This document shows positions 26,102 through 36,381 of a stretch of DNA of 64,000 bases, in pieces. How positions within the stretch are numbered: position 1 is the stretch's first letter; each line of letters begins with the position of its first letter. The translations under genes were made by a program, and so were the position numbers. Below the pieces are notes generated by a model. It had not been told where the DNA came from, did not search any database, and saw nothing but the letters and a program-made list of their open reading frames with translations. Source of the stretch: Clostridium_AD sp050717515 (GTDB taxonomy: Bacteria > Bacillota > Clostridia > Clostridiales > Clostridiaceae); assembly GCF_050717515.1 (NCBI RefSeq), contig NZ_JBOITL010000013.1, forward strand, positions 124,001 to 188,000, read 5' to 3'.

Positions 26102-27739
26102 TTATTTAACTTGTTTAGATTCATTCCATTCTTTTGCATAGTCTTCCAAAACTTTATGTAGAATTTTGCCAATTTTAGAATAAGATTCATCATTAAGATT
26201 TGCAAGTGATATTCTAATAGCCCACTCTGGACCATGGAATCCACTACTGCCTAATAAAACTATAGAAGATTGCTCTGCTAGACGTATAAGAATGTCTACT
26301 GGTTTATAATTTGCTTGTAAATATTGCATAAATTCTGCATTATATTTTCGCCCTGCCCACTCTAGTAAATCAAATTGAGTATAATAAGACGCATCGAAGG
26401 GATCTTCCTGTAAATCTAATCCTAATCCATCCAGTAAAAGTTTTTTGCGATTACGACAAATATCTTTTGTTAATTGTTTATATCTATTTTCTTTATCAAT
26501 TATAGCAAACAGTGAAAAAAATGCCATTTGTACTTGTTGTGGTGTTGATAATCCTGCAGTATGATTAAGTGCTACCTGACGGCTATCCGCTACTATTCTA
26601 TCGATAAAAGCAATATTATCAGGCTCCGTAGATATTCCGCTGTAGCGTATTCTTGCCCTTACCTTTTTATCTTCATCTTGATGCCTTAATAATTTATCAA
26701 ATACATTGTCTTCATAAAGTGAAATAGTACCAAGACGCCAGCCCGTTACTCCAAAATATTTTGAATAAGAATACACTCCAATTGTATTGTATGGCAAATC
26801 TGCCATTAATGAACGAAACTCATCTACAAAAGTACCATATACATCATCTGAAATAATCATTAAATCTGGATTAACATTCTCTACAATGTTTTTTAACTGA
26901 TTAACAGTTTTGGGTTTCATTGCAACAGAACCTGGATTACTTGGATTAACTATAAATAATGCCTTTATGCTTGAATCATTTATTTTTTCAATTTCTTTAG
27001 AAGAATATTGCCATGTATGTCTACCATCTTCAGTTATTTCGTCAGCCAAGACTTCAACGACTTCAAAATTATAGCGTGGTAAATGAGGTATTTCAAGATA
27101 AGGTGTAAAAATTGGTGCCATAAGTGCTATTTTATCTCCCTTTGACAATATATTGTTTGCAATCAATGTATCAAAAATATAGCACATCGCGGCCGTAGCA
27201 CCTTCTACTGCAAATGTTTTAAACTTCCCTGGAAGTAACTCATTGTAACATAACTCCTGAACAAGATAGTCGTTTACTACACTTTCAACATGTACTAACA
27301 TTCTATCTGGGTTCGGATAATTATCGCCAATAATTCCATCTACCAATTCGTAAATCCAATCATCTGAATTGAATTTTTTGACTATTATACCGTAATCAAT
27401 GATTTTACAAAGAAGTTCAATCCCTGGAGCATCTTGATGTTTTTTTGTAAAATCTATAAAATGCTCTGTAATTCCTTCTTTCCTCGGCATTCCCGCTAAA
27501 TCGTATTTACTCCATACCCTGCGACTTTCTTCAATAGCAAATTGACCAAAAGTGAAAAATGCTTCTCTTGGCGACGCTGCAATCCAATTAGGATTTCCTC
27601 TACCTGCATCCAGAAGTGTGTGTGTACCACTTTTCTTTGATTCTTCCGCAAGATTGATTAATTTGTCTTTAAGTTCAAACGGGCTTATTTTACCATAAAC
27701 TTCTTCTATTTCTTTACGCTGAAAACTTAACTTATCCAA
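26102..27739 (-). CDS. aspD: Aspartate 4-decarboxylase / aminotransferase
   Basis: PLP enzyme of 545 residues, the length typical of AspD, which removes the beta-carboxyl of aspartate to give alanine and CO2. The N-terminus has LLDAGRGNPNWIAASPREAF, a family hallmark; the PLP lysine lies in YSYSKYFGVTGWRLG at about residue 316, and the aminotransferase motif NPSNPGSVAMKP at about 266. In other bacteria it works with the aspartate:alanine exchanger AspT to make a proton-motive cycle, but no aspT is adjacent here. AGGAGG lies upstream of the ATG. Single gene. Confidence 0.93.
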   Translation of the reverse strand: MDKLSFQRKEIEEVYGKISPFELKDKLINLAEESKKSGTHTLLDAGRGNPNWIAASPREAFFTFGQFAIEESRRVWSKYDLAGMPRKEGITEHFIDFTKKHQDAPGIELLCKIIDYGIIVKKFNSDDWIYELVDGIIGDNYPNPDRMLVHVESVVNDYLVQELCYNELLPGKFKTFAVEGATAAMCYIFDTLIANNILSKGDKIALMAPIFTPYLEIPHLPRYNFEVVEVLADEITEDGRHTWQYSSKEIEKINDSSIKALFIVNPSNPGSVAMKPKTVNQLKNIVENVNPDLMIISDDVYGTFVDEFRSLMADLPYNTIGVYSYSKYFGVTGWRLGTISLYEDNVFDKLLRHQDEDKKVRARIRYSGISTEPDNIAFIDRIVADSRQVALNHTAGLSTPQQVQMAFFSLFAIIDKENRYKQLTKDICRNRKKLLLDGLGLDLQEDPFDASYYTQFDLLEWAGRKYNAEFMQYLQANYKPVDILIRLAEQSSIVLLGSSGFHGPEWAIRISLANLNDESYSKIGKILHKVLEDYAKEWNESKQVK

Positions 27740-27926
27740 TAAATTTATACCTCCTAGTTTATAATTAATCTACCATTTCACCTATATTATTATTATTATT
27801 ATTCCTCAATAATGTCTTTTTAAGCTAATAGCCTGATTCTTTCTTCCATATAAAAACTCTCGCTAAAAAAAGAGTTACCCATTTATGTATAGATATAGTA
27901 TATGAAGAAAGAAGCTACCAGAGCGT

Positions 27927-27958
27927 AGAAAGACCACCTTATAAAAGGTGGTCTTTCT
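27927..27958 (-). terminator. Hairpin after cold-shock gene
   Basis: 14-bp stem AGAAAGACCACCTT/AAGGTGGTCTTTCT with a 4-base loop, just beyond the stop of the cold-shock gene (27974, minus). No long T run follows, so termination strength is uncertain. Confidence 0.7.
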
Positions 27959-27973
27959 TACTATAAACATTGT

Positions 27974-28171
27974 TTATATTGCTGAAACCTCTATTGCTTG
28001 AAGTCCCTTAGGTCCTTCTTCTGTTTCGAATTGAACTTTTTGGCCTTCTTCAAGGCTTTTTCTTGAATCTTGAATTGCAGATGTATGAACGAATATATCT
28101 TTCTCACCTTCAATTTCAATAAATCCAAATCCTTTTTCTGTGTTAAACCATTTCACTGTTCCGATTTTCAT
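27974..28171 (-). CDS. Cold-shock protein, CspA/CspB family
   Basis: Protein of 65 residues that is a single cold-shock OB fold. RNP1 is KGFGFIEI and RNP2 is DIFVHTSAI; the start MKIGTVKWFNTEKGFGF is canonical. It binds single-stranded RNA or DNA and acts as an RNA chaperone. GGAGG lies before the ATG. About 240 bases separate it from the next gene upstream, which leaves room for the long structured leader common to cold-shock mRNAs, though I see no recognisable cold-box. Confidence 0.96.
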   Translation of the reverse strand: MKIGTVKWFNTEKGFGFIEIEGEKDIFVHTSAIQDSRKSLEEGQKVQFETEEGPKGLQAIEVSAI

Positions 28172-28413
28172 TAATTATCCTCCAAATACAAAACATCATT
28201 ATGTACGATACACTAATTTTGCATCAACAATGTTCCATTAACAATATACCATAACATTCAAAAAATATCAATTTGCCCTAAAGCTTATATAACCTTTAAA
28301 TCCTTCAAAAACTCTGTTTGTAAGATAATGGCCCCAACACTGCTAGAAATGTTGTATTATTCAACTAATAAAGCATCACCATCAAAATGGAAATACACCT
28401 TGCTTTAAATTTT

Positions 28414-29784
28414 TTAACAGGTTGTTATGCCATAATTATCACAAAGAGCCTGTAATCCTCCATTAAAGCCACTTCCCTCTGGGCTTATTTTCCACTCACT
28501 TTTATATCTATAGATTTCAGCTATTACCAGTGCATTTTCTGTACTTAGACCTTCGGAGAATTTGTACGTAAAAACTTCGGACATTGTTTGTGCATCAATG
28601 ACTCTTAGTTGTCCGTTTTGGAGCAATCTTAAATCTTGACTTCTTTCTTCGGCTTCATCTATTGTGATAGTGAAAGCTAAAGTTTGTATATGATTAGGTA
28701 CACTATTTAAATCAACCTGTACTACATTTTTAAATGCATTAATAAGACTTGTTCCATGGTCAGCTTTAAGTGCAATACCTCCATCGGAACTTTTGGGATT
28801 GTTATAAAATATAAAATTGCTTTCCTCAGTTTTTTTATTATTGTCCATCATAAATATTGATGTATCAATATCCACAGGTTGGTTCGCAGTACTATTTATA
28901 TCCCAATCTATAGCTATAAGCAGTTTTGATAGATTAGATATACTCTGATTCAAACTCATTTTTTGGCCCTTTTTTATAGTCTTTGAATTTGCTGTATTTA
29001 AGTTGCTAATATTACTACTTGTTACATTTACAGTAGCAGTATTATTGAGTTTAGGTGTTGGTGTTACTGGCGGGGTGAAACTAGAAATAAGCCCCTTGGC
29101 TCTAACTTTCATTAACCATTCTGGATATTCATTCATTAGTTGCTTATATAACTCTTCATCGCTGATTTTGTCAATGTCATCCACACTGAAAAAGTTGGCG
29201 TTATCAATGAATCTTCCGGAAAGTGTGTCTAACTTTTTAAGGAACTTAAACTTCTCATTTCCTATACCTATAAACTGAATAAATATGTTTTCATGGGATA
29301 GCTTCTTTATAATATTTTCTGTTTGTTTATGATCAAAATTATCCCCATCCGTTAGAAATATAACATAAGTGGGATAATCTTTTGAAGGGTCACTAACAAC
29401 ATATTTGTCATATACAGCCTTAAGTGGTGGTTCATAATATGTAGCTTTGCCAAAGAAATAGGGCATTACTTGGGTATCAACATACTTATATATACCGTTT
29501 AAGGTTACAGGCATTAACTTTCCTACTTTATTAGAAAATTGAAACATATCAAGTTCCCCGTTATCATCAAACTCTAATGCTAGCGGAAGTATTCTTTCTA
29601 TAATGCTTTGAGCTCGCCCTGTTCTAAAATAATTAGTCATACTTCCAGATGTATCTATGATAAATGCGACCCTTGCCTTTTCACCTGTTAATTTTTTCTT
29701 TTCTAAACACACCTTTAGCGTGTTTTTACTTAAATTCACCTTTGATATTGTCTGTTCTTTTGATAGATTTACTGAAGTGCTCAT
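28414..29784 (-). CDS. vWA-TerD fusion protein (tellurium-resistance family)
   Basis: Protein of 456 residues. After a TerD-like N-terminal strand (VNLSKNTLKVCLEKKKLTGE) comes a von Willebrand A domain, about 38-235, with the metal-ion site DTSGSM, a threonine in KATYYEP and FLTDGDNFD. A low-complexity linker rich in Thr, Asn and Pro (about 240-280) leads to a full TerD domain at 280-456, with IDWDINS, DIDTSIFMMDNN and the end IYRYKSEWKISPEGSGF. TerD domains bind calcium and occur in stress and phage-defence associated ter operons. Here the gene stands alone without terA, terC or terZ. AAAGGTGG precedes the ATG. Confidence 0.9.
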   Translation of the reverse strand: MSTSVNLSKEQTISKVNLSKNTLKVCLEKKKLTGEKARVAFIIDTSGSMTNYFRTGRAQSIIERILPLALEFDDNGELDMFQFSNKVGKLMPVTLNGIYKYVDTQVMPYFFGKATYYEPPLKAVYDKYVVSDPSKDYPTYVIFLTDGDNFDHKQTENIIKKLSHENIFIQFIGIGNEKFKFLKKLDTLSGRFIDNANFFSVDDIDKISDEELYKQLMNEYPEWLMKVRAKGLISSFTPPVTPTPKLNNTATVNVTSSNISNLNTANSKTIKKGQKMSLNQSISNLSKLLIAIDWDINSTANQPVDIDTSIFMMDNNKKTEESNFIFYNNPKSSDGGIALKADHGTSLINAFKNVVQVDLNSVPNHIQTLAFTITIDEAEERSQDLRLLQNGQLRVIDAQTMSEVFTYKFSEGLSTENALVIAEIYRYKSEWKISPEGSGFNGGLQALCDNYGITTC

Positions 29785-29857
29785 TTACTTTGCCACCTTT
29801 CATTATAAGCCTAAACGTCCTTTTAAGTTTTCAAAGTCACGTCCTTGCTTAATAAAT

Positions 29858-30298
29858 TCAAGCCAATAACTCAATCACAAGAGGATTTATCTTCTTGCTA
29901 TCATACTTTCCCTTTAACTTTGGCATAACAGCCTTCATAACCTTACCCATATCACCTTTTCCTTTAAATCCATTTTCTGCAATAACTTCAATGACAATTG
30001 CCTTTGCTTGCTCGTCAGTAAATTGCTTTGGCATATAAATTGTGAACATTTCAATAGCAATCTCTGTTTCAGCTATAATTTCTTCCTTATTAGCTTGCTT
30101 CGCATAGCTAAGAGTTTCATTTAATTGTTTAATTGTTTTCTCAATAATTCCGATTAGCTCATTGTCTTCAAGTTCTTTCTTTAAATCCATTTCCTTATAT
30201 TTAACCTCAGCCATTAAAGTTCTTAAAGCAGTTAGTCTTACCTTATCCTTACTCTTCATATACTTAATAATATCGTCTTTTAATGTTTGTTTTAGCAT
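29858..30298 (-). CDS. GatB/YqeY domain protein
   Basis: Protein of 146 residues that covers the whole YqeY family: two helical bundles with KDKVRLTALRTLMAEVKYKE near residue 18, the middle ENELIGIIEKTIKQLNE-like segment, and the end GKGDMGKVMKAVMPKLKGKY. YqeY resembles the tRNA-binding tail of the GatB amidotransferase subunit, but its own role is unknown. GGAGG precedes the ATG. It lies 73 bases downstream of nothing on its strand but upstream of the vWA-TerD gene, so read-through between the two is possible. Confidence 0.93.
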   Translation of the reverse strand: MLKQTLKDDIIKYMKSKDKVRLTALRTLMAEVKYKEMDLKKELEDNELIGIIEKTIKQLNETLSYAKQANKEEIIAETEIAIEMFTIYMPKQFTDEQAKAIVIEVIAENGFKGKGDMGKVMKAVMPKLKGKYDSKKINPLVIELLA

Positions 30299-30636
30299 AT
30301 GTATGTACCTCCAATTAATTTATATTTTTCAGTAAATTTTCTTATATTATATCTAAATTATACTGATATGTATACATTATACTCTTAATTTGCTCTAAAA
30401 TACAAACTCACATTATTAATTCAGCCACATTTATCTCATTCTGATATAAAGTTAGATTTTATAGACACAATGTGATACTGTGCTCTATTTATGTTCTTAC
30501 ATTTAGCCTATCATTTCTAAAAATGCCCATAAATATCTGAATTTTTAAAATTATAATGTTATAATATATAGATTAAGCTAGTTAAAAGTCTATGTACATG
30601 AAATGGATATGGAAAGACATAAAGGGAGTGATTTTA
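30299..30636. other. Divergent promoter region
   Basis: About 338 AT-rich bases between the YqeY gene (minus) and the CorA gene (plus). TATAAT at 30560-30565, preceded by TG one base upstream (an extended -10), is a likely promoter for the CorA gene. No riboswitch-like structure (such as an M-box) is recognisable. Confidence 0.55.
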
Positions 30637-31590
30637 TTGATTACTTATATTAATAATGAAGTTCATGAATTTAACGCCATAGAAAAAGCTTTTGCTAATA
30701 AACCATCAAATACAAAAGAAGTGTTTTGGCTTAATATTAATAATCCAACTGATAGTGATTTTAAATTTTTAAAACATAAATTTAATTTTCATCATCTTAC
30801 TATAGACGACTGCGTCCGTAAGACTAAGCGTAGTAAAATAAATGACTATAAGGATTATCATTTTTTAATTATTACCACATCAGATAGTCATCCAAATAAT
30901 ACGTTTTCTTATAATAACATTTACGTATACCTTAGCTCCAATTATATTATAACAATACATTATGGAGAAAATAAATCAGTAAAGAAAATTATTAATGAAA
31001 TAGACAAAGGTTTAGACATTGTTTCTAGTGGAAGTGATTTTGTTTTATATCATATTCTTGATGAAGCAATAGACCAATTATTTATTATAACAGATAACCT
31101 TGAAGAAAGAATTAACATTTTAGAAGAAGAAACCATGAACAATCCTGTTCAAAATACGCTTAATAATATTATGAGAGTAAAAAAAAGTGTTATAAAGCTG
31201 CGACGAGTTATTTCTCCTTTGCGGGAAGTATTAAACACTCTTTTAAGACACGATGATATTATAACTGAGAAATATAGATTATATTTTTCAGATATATATG
31301 ACCATATACTTCGTATATATGATTTAATTGAATCTGACCATGAAATGGTTACATCTTGTTTAGAGCTTTATTCCTCGCAATTATCTAATTCCATGAACAA
31401 AATAATGAAGGTTTTAACTATAATCACTACAATTATGATGCCACTCACAATTATAACAGGAATTTATGGTATGAATTTTGAAAATATGCCGGAACTACGC
31501 GCTAAATACAGTTATTTTGTTATTATATTTGTAATGATTTTTAGTTCTTTATGCCAAATTTTATATTTTAAAAAGAAAAAATGGTTGTAA
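30637..31590 (+). CDS. CorA-family divalent metal ion transporter
   Basis: Protein of 317 residues. A long cytoplasmic domain and coiled coil (for example EAIDQLFIITDNLEERINIL) lead to two C-terminal helices with the signature TGIYGMNFENMPE between them; the GMN motif forms the pore entrance of CorA magnesium/cobalt channels. The second helix is followed by a basic tail (FKKKKW). The start is TTG at 30637, six bases after AAAGGGAGTG; an ATG at 30592 in the same frame lacks a site. Single gene. Confidence 0.92.
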   Translation: MITYINNEVHEFNAIEKAFANKPSNTKEVFWLNINNPTDSDFKFLKHKFNFHHLTIDDCVRKTKRSKINDYKDYHFLIITTSDSHPNNTFSYNNIYVYLSSNYIITIHYGENKSVKKIINEIDKGLDIVSSGSDFVLYHILDEAIDQLFIITDNLEERINILEEETMNNPVQNTLNNIMRVKKSVIKLRRVISPLREVLNTLLRHDDIITEKYRLYFSDIYDHILRIYDLIESDHEMVTSCLELYSSQLSNSMNKIMKVLTIITTIMMPLTIITGIYGMNFENMPELRAKYSYFVIIFVMIFSSLCQILYFKKKKWL

Positions 31591-31683
31591 CCCTTACGAA
31601 AATATACTCATATTTTTTTATTAAAACCAATGCTTACATTACGGGAGGATATTTGTTAAAACGGCATAATAATCCTTCCATCA

Positions 31684-32505
31684 TTATTCTAAATTAATTT
31701 CTAAAATTTCTGGCATAGCAAAAAATCTTATGGGTAGCATTCCATTACCTATTCCACGGGTTAATACTATATCTCTATTTTCCTCATGAACTATCTTCTT
31801 TAAATACTTTTGACCATATTTTGAAGATGTATATGGTGCATATAATCCAAAAAAATTCATTTGACCTCCATGAGTATGTCCTGATAGCCCTAAATCATAA
31901 TTAATCAGGTTTTTATAATCACTGAAAAAATCTGGATTGTGGCATATAGCAATAGTGAAATTATTACTATTTTCTTTAAGAATGCTAACTTTTGGCTTTC
32001 CTTCAAATAAATCATCTACTCCTACTAGTTCTATATTATCTTCCCCCATATTAATGAATTTCTTTGTATTTTTAAGTAGCTCAAAGGAACTTGAGTTAAT
32101 TTCATCTAATAGAGCATCCTTCCTATTATAATAATCGTGATTCCCTAGAACAGTATAAATACCTAACTCAGCTTTCAGTTTTCTTAATATTTCAAATTCT
32201 TCTTCTAAATACACACTTACGTCCCTCTTGCTTTTTACCGAAATATCTAAATAATCTCCACCTATTATTATAATATCTGCCTGTAGTTTATTAATTCTAT
32301 TGACTACACTTATTAACCGTTTTGCCCTAAAAAATTTTCCATAGTGAATATCTGATATAAAAATTATTTTAAGTTTTTTAAAAGCTTTTGGTATCTTACT
32401 ATTCACAACTCTAATCCGCCTAACTCTATAAACTTGAGCCTCAATTAGAATCCAAAATATAAAAAAAAGAAATAAATATATTAAAACATGAAATATATTA
32501 GTCAT
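31684..32505 (-). CDS. Membrane-anchored metallophosphoesterase, YkuE-like
   Basis: Protein of 273 residues. One N-terminal transmembrane helix (VLIYLFLFFIFWILIEA) is followed by a calcineurin-type phosphoesterase with all metal motifs: FISDIHYGKFF, IIGGDYLD, VLGNHDYYNR, AICHNPDFF and LGLSGHTHGGQMNFF. The group includes YaeI and YkuE, which act on lipid- or cell-wall-linked phosphate esters. The start is the ATG at 32505 after AAAAGGGGAC. Single gene; substrate unknown. Confidence 0.9.
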   Translation of the reverse strand: MTNIFHVLIYLFLFFIFWILIEAQVYRVRRIRVVNSKIPKAFKKLKIIFISDIHYGKFFRAKRLISVVNRINKLQADIIIIGGDYLDISVKSKRDVSVYLEEEFEILRKLKAELGIYTVLGNHDYYNRKDALLDEINSSSFELLKNTKKFINMGEDNIELVGVDDLFEGKPKVSILKENSNNFTIAICHNPDFFSDYKNLINYDLGLSGHTHGGQMNFFGLYAPYTSSKYGQKYLKKIVHEENRDIVLTRGIGNGMLPIRFFAMPEILEINLE

Positions 32506-32692
32506 AATTTTGTCCCCTTTTCGCAAGTTTCTCCTTATTGTAACACATGGCCTCCGCTTCCAACATCTTTAGTATTTCCCGAATTTTTAATTATCAGCTG
32601 TTTATGCGGCAGCTACAATCTCCAAAAGCTGGATCTCAATTCCATATTCAGTAATTATTACGTTTTTTATACAGACCCACAGTCTGCACTAT

Positions 32693-34393
32693 TTATAACT
32701 TGAATTTATTACCTATATCAAGTATTTCTTTAGTCATAGAATTTAATATATGTGCAGTAGCAGAAACCTCTTCTGCTGAAGCATTTAACTGTTCTGATGC
32801 TGCTGCAATTTGCTGTGAAGAAGCAGATATTTCTTCTGCAATGGAAGAGCTTGATTCTATTTTATCAATTATAATATTTTTGTCTTTATTTATAATTAAA
32901 ATAGAGTCGTTGACCTCCACAATTTTAGGAATCACTTCACTCACTGCCCCTAGTATTCCTCTGAAAGAATCAGTTGCGCAGTTAATAACTGTAACTTGAT
33001 TACTTATTTCTGATTTCATTAAATCAGTAGAGCTAATAATAACCTTATTTTCAATAGAAATAGCATTAATAAGTCCATTTATACGCTGAGATGATTCCTT
33101 TGATTTTTCTGCTAATTTTCTAATTTCATCAGCTACAATAGAAAACCCTCTTCCAGCTTCACCAGCTCTAGACGCTTCTATAGCTGCATTCAAAGCTAAT
33201 AAATTTGTTTGGTCTGAGATATCATTTATTAAAGCAGTTATCTCATTAACCTTGTTTAAATTAATACCTAAGGCATTAAATCTAGTGTTAAAATCTTCAA
33301 AAGCCTCACTAACCTTTTTAATTGAATTAATTAAAGTTTCCATCCCTTCATTGCTTTCACTCGCCATAGTATTTATACAACTAGAAGACTCATTTACATT
33401 GCTAATTTTCTGCGCAATTAAATTTATTTCGCTTCCAAAACTATTTAACAAGGAAGTAATGTTCATCATATCACTAGCTTGCGTACCCGTTCCACTTGCA
33501 ACCTCTTGAATTGAATTTGCTATATTTTCTGATACAGAGCTCATTTCATTAGAAATACCCAATAAATTATTAGACGAAGAGTCTACCATTTTAGAACTAC
33601 CCTGAATCTTTTGTACAATTTCTTTTAGATTTAAAATCATAGAGTTAACATACTCAGCAATTTCACCAAATTCATCCTTAGATTTTACTATACACTCCCC
33701 ATCTAAGTTACCCTTTGCTACTGAATTTAAGGACGTAGAAATTATACTTATATTTTTCTTTAATGAATTTACAAACACAACTACAAGAATAATTGATAAT
33801 ATCAAAACTGCAATATTTATGACTATAATTTTCAACATTAAATTAATAATAGTATTATTAATACTTGCCTTAGCAACACCTACAAACCAAATTCCAATTA
33901 CTTTATCCTTGGCGTCTTTTATTGGAACATATTTCGCTTGATATAAACCATTAAGTATTGTAGCTTCACCAATATACTCTTGTCCACTATTTAAAACTAT
34001 AGTTGCTACTTGATCAGAGACCTTAGTTCCTAGGGCTCTTGTACCATCTGTTTGTAGAACATTAGTTGATATTCTTGTATCCCCTAAAAATATTGTGGCA
34101 AGATTACCCGTATTTTTTTTAACTGTATCTACAAAATCCGTGTCCTCATTTATCACTTTATCTCCTTTATACAGAATGCCTCCTTGTACCTTCCACTCTC
34201 CTGGATATTTTTGTGACAATAAAGAGTAGCCTACATTACTGGTGGAATTTAATTGACTTTCAATATCTTTAAAGGCCAGGGATCTCATTTCTGTATAAAC
34301 AGTTATTAATACAAGTGTACTCAATAATACTAAAATAGAAATAAATATACCTAGAATTTTACCTCTTAACTTAATGTTAGAATTTATCTTCAT
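32693..34393 (-). CDS. Methyl-accepting chemotaxis protein with Cache sensor
   Basis: Chemoreceptor of 566 residues. An N-terminal helix (ILGIFISILVLLSTLVLITV), an extracellular single-Cache domain of about 150 residues (with YIGEATILNGLYQAKYVPI), a second helix (IIVINIAVLILSIILVVVFV), a HAMP linker, and a long signalling coiled coil whose tip reads SDQTNLLALNAAIEASRAGE. It should control CheA. Methylation substrates of the CheB-CheR fusion at the start of the window could include receptors like this one, but the genes are 29 kb apart. GGGGGAGA precedes the ATG. Confidence 0.94.
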   Translation of the reverse strand: MKINSNIKLRGKILGIFISILVLLSTLVLITVYTEMRSLAFKDIESQLNSTSNVGYSLLSQKYPGEWKVQGGILYKGDKVINEDTDFVDTVKKNTGNLATIFLGDTRISTNVLQTDGTRALGTKVSDQVATIVLNSGQEYIGEATILNGLYQAKYVPIKDAKDKVIGIWFVGVAKASINNTIINLMLKIIVINIAVLILSIILVVVFVNSLKKNISIISTSLNSVAKGNLDGECIVKSKDEFGEIAEYVNSMILNLKEIVQKIQGSSKMVDSSSNNLLGISNEMSSVSENIANSIQEVASGTGTQASDMMNITSLLNSFGSEINLIAQKISNVNESSSCINTMASESNEGMETLINSIKKVSEAFEDFNTRFNALGINLNKVNEITALINDISDQTNLLALNAAIEASRAGEAGRGFSIVADEIRKLAEKSKESSQRINGLINAISIENKVIISSTDLMKSEISNQVTVINCATDSFRGILGAVSEVIPKIVEVNDSILIINKDKNIIIDKIESSSSIAEEISASSQQIAAASEQLNASAEEVSATAHILNSMTKEILDIGNKFKL

Positions 34394-34575
34394 AATTTAC
34401 TCTCCCCCTTGTTGGATATCCTGCTTATGCAATCTCTCACTATATTCTACAGACATTGCAAATATCCTTCAAATTTATACATATTATGATAAAATATAAG
34501 ATAATTCAAGAGGAAATACCAAAAAATATAATTTCCTTTTTCGCTACCACCCACCACTTTATAGGCATAAAAAAA

Positions 34576-34592
34576 CCGTACGTTAAGTACGG
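34576..34592 (-). terminator. Terminator of AGPS/kinase operon
   Basis: CCGTAC/GTACGG stem, 5-base loop, with a run of eight A on its left that becomes TTTTTTTT on the minus strand. It follows the last gene of the operon (stop at 34621). Confidence 0.9.
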
Positions 34593-34620
34593 CGTTTCAT
34601 AAACATAATTTCATAAGTTA

Positions 34621-36357
34621 CTACTTTATCCTAGTGCCAGGTACCCTCTTTTTATCGCAAGGCAAGTCAATTCCAATAGTTCCACCAGGATTCATTATAT
34701 TGTTAGGGTCAAAATGATTCTTAAGTGCTCTATACACTTCCATTTGATTTTTTCCAATTTGATCCTCCAGCCAAGGTGCTGTCATCTTGCCAATACCATG
34801 ATGATGACTCATGGCTGCTCCATATTTTTGTATGTTGTCTAATATCCCATATTGATAATCTAGATATTCATTTATATTATTAATTTTTGCTATGAATATA
34901 AAATACAAGTTTGCTCCTTGTGGATAAACATGCGACATATGGGTCATGCATATGGTACTTGGTCTACTCTTACAATACTTCCTTACTCCTTCGTGAACTT
35001 CTTTCATAGTATCCCAGGTCACACTGCATTCTAGCGTATCTGTCATTATTCCATAGTCTTGAAGGTCCTCTCTCATGTATGGGTCTCTAAATCTTCCTTT
35101 TTCCCATCCTTCCGTTACATATTTAGTAGTATACATGGCACCATATTTTTTACATATTTTGTGAACACTTTTTTTAACAACTTTTGTAAAGGCTTTTTCT
35201 CCATCAGTAAATCCAAGGAACATACACTTTTCTCCTCTTTTAAAGCCTTTCATTTCCATAATCTTTTCAATAGGTGTGCCTTCTACTCCGTAAAGTTTCA
35301 TAGCCACATCTGTTTCCTCTGGGTCTGAGAGTCTAAATACAGATGGAAAACCAAACTGACCTTGCATTATTTCTCTGGCAGCATCCATGCCATCTTGCCA
35401 ATTTTTAAACATATAAGAAAACTTTCTTTGATTTTCAGGCATATATCTAAATATTTTAAGTGTTGCAGACACTAAAATTCCAAATGCTCCTTCACTACCC
35501 ATCATTATTTGATCAATGGATGGACCTGTTGCATTTGCTGGATATTCTTCAGTTTTAATTATTCCTGCTGGGGTAACATATTCCTGGCAAATAACCATAT
35601 CTTCTATCTTCCCAAAGTATGTGGAATTTTGACCAGCTCCCCTTGTAACCACCCATCCACCTACCACCGAAAATTCAAAGGATTGAGGAAAATGTCCACA
35701 AGTATATGCCCTTTTTGCATTAAATAGTTGCTTTGCATTATTTAATGTCTCTTCTAATTTAGGACCAGACATACCAGCCTCTACAGTTATTGTTTGATTT
35801 ACTTCGTTAAATTTTATCACTTTATTCATATGTACTCTCATATCAAGAGTAATTCCAGACTTTGTACACTCTACTCCTCTAGTTACTGAGGATCCACCAC
35901 CATACACATAGATATTTATCTTTTCATTATTACAATATTTAACTATTTTTTTTATATCTTCACTATCCCTTGGATGAATTACTATGTCCGGCACATTTTC
36001 AGCAATTCCTTCCCTTAACCTCATAAGGTCAATCATTGTCTTTCCATATGCAACTTGAAGTCTTGAATACTCATCTTCCAGCACATTTTCCTTCCCTACC
36101 ATTTCCTTAAATGAATCTATTTGAGCACTTGTAAGTGTAATAGGCAAATTATATGAAACTTCTTCTAGTCCCATTTTCTCTTTTAGTCTAAAATCATCAT
36201 CTGTCATATTGAATGTACTTTTCATTAGTTCGTAAAGTCTCCAATTGGGATGTTTAAATTCTTTCGGATCCCCCCACCTTAAAATAGACCTGTAGGATTT
36301 CTTTGGGGCCGTTCCCTCGTACCAATCTGGTGTAAATCCTGTGTATTTTTTGCTCAT
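34621..36357 (-). CDS. FAD-linked oxidase, alkylglycerone-phosphate synthase family
   Basis: Protein of 578 residues of the VAO/PCMH flavin fold. It opens with RWGDPKEFKHPNW, like the conserved start of ether-lipid synthases. The FAD domain shows PDIVIHPRDSEDIKKIV and YGGGSSVTRGVE; the cap domain follows. Near the end it has SHHHGIGK (517-524), then WLEDQIG and DPNNIMNPGG, which match the SHHHGVGK and DPNNI motifs of eukaryotic AGPS, whose histidines are catalytic. AGPS exchanges the acyl chain of acyl-DHAP for a fatty alcohol without net redox. Whether this protein does that or oxidises a hydroxy acid is not known. It is the last gene of the operon, 24 bases after the kinase. Confidence 0.88.
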   Translation of the reverse strand: MSKKYTGFTPDWYEGTAPKKSYRSILRWGDPKEFKHPNWRLYELMKSTFNMTDDDFRLKEKMGLEEVSYNLPITLTSAQIDSFKEMVGKENVLEDEYSRLQVAYGKTMIDLMRLREGIAENVPDIVIHPRDSEDIKKIVKYCNNEKINIYVYGGGSSVTRGVECTKSGITLDMRVHMNKVIKFNEVNQTITVEAGMSGPKLEETLNNAKQLFNAKRAYTCGHFPQSFEFSVVGGWVVTRGAGQNSTYFGKIEDMVICQEYVTPAGIIKTEEYPANATGPSIDQIMMGSEGAFGILVSATLKIFRYMPENQRKFSYMFKNWQDGMDAAREIMQGQFGFPSVFRLSDPEETDVAMKLYGVEGTPIEKIMEMKGFKRGEKCMFLGFTDGEKAFTKVVKKSVHKICKKYGAMYTTKYVTEGWEKGRFRDPYMREDLQDYGIMTDTLECSVTWDTMKEVHEGVRKYCKSRPSTICMTHMSHVYPQGANLYFIFIAKINNINEYLDYQYGILDNIQKYGAAMSHHHGIGKMTAPWLEDQIGKNQMEVYRALKNHFDPNNIMNPGGTIGIDLPCDKKRVPGTRIK

Positions 36358-36381
36358 AATTTATTCCCCCTCAAACCTATT

